NCBI GenBank assembly: GCA_905215125.1
Contig: CAJMOV010000150.1
Coordinates: 1 to 5,371, forward strand
Direction of reading: 5' to 3'
Length of the DNA stretch: 5,371 bases
From: an uncultured bacterium
Lineage (GTDB): Bacteria; Bacillota; Clostridia; Oscillospirales; Butyricicoccaceae
The notes beneath the pieces were generated by a model, which was given only the letters and a program-made list of their open reading frames with translations, searched no databases and was not told the origin of the DNA. Shown one piece after another: positions 5,360-5,371 of this stretch. The first letter of the stretch is position 1. Each line of letters begins with the position of its first letter. Position numbers and translations under genes: made by a program.

Positions 5360-5371
5360 ATGGACAAGAAG
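5360..5371 (+). CDS. Start of an unidentified gene (first four codons)
   Basis: Only the N-terminus (Met-Asp-Lys-Lys) is inside the window. The ATG is supported by AAAGAGGTG (5347-5355), a good Shine-Dalgarno match with suitable spacing, and by the promoter at 5281-5309. The product cannot be determined. In related YtrA-type loci the regulated gene often encodes a transporter subunit, but nothing here shows that. The shared operator box suggests it is a target of the neighbouring GntR regulator. Confidence 0.6.

Noticed and set aside
1..5371. CRISPR array, tRNA, rRNA or insertion sequence
   Set aside because: No regularly spaced repeats, cloverleaf-like structure, rRNA-like sequence or transposase was seen on either strand.

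Overview
The window looks like a piece of chromosome from a Gram-positive anaerobe of the Firmicutes, most likely the Clostridia. The reasons are strong AGGAGG-type ribosome binding sites, textbook TTGACA/TATAAT promoters with 17-base spacers, a two-subunit class I (iron-sulfur, oxygen-sensitive) fumarase, and a YtrA-like GntR regulator. The metabolic and regulator genes are visibly GC-rich; the restriction-modification genes look somewhat less so by eye. No tRNA, rRNA, CRISPR array or insertion sequence was recognised.

Layout: positions 1-182 are non-coding, with an inverted repeat at the left edge. Positions 183-2363 (minus strand) hold a compact type II-like restriction-modification operon: a D12-class adenine-N6 DNA methyltransferase first, then an HNH endonuclease 12 bases downstream. 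A sigma-A-type promoter (2458-2486) drives it, and its leader of about 88 bases contains a GC-rich hairpin. Positions 2364-2587 are a divergent intergenic region with back-to-back promoters and a palindromic element between them. Positions 2588-3992 (plus strand) encode the alpha and beta subunits of a class I fumarate hydratase, one base apart. Positions 4115-5089 encode a GntR-family regulator with its own promoter, closed by a strong intrinsic terminator (5095-5130). Positions 5131-5359 are non-coding and end in a promoter and leader for a gene whose first four codons (5360-5371) close the window.

How the parts may work together: the methyltransferase should protect host DNA from the linked HNH nuclease. 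The fumarase subunits assemble around a [4Fe-4S] cluster held by three cysteines, all visible in the alpha subunit, to interconvert fumarate and malate. The most informative regulatory signal is a near-identical 12-base box (TGTAMTAGAACA, 11/12 matches). It lies at the start site of the GntR gene and again inside the promoter of the gene leaving the right edge. This suggests the GntR protein represses itself and the downstream gene, rather than primarily the fumarase operon. No clearly new system was found. The restriction-modification specificity, the GntR sensor domain and the gene beyond the right edge are the main unknowns.
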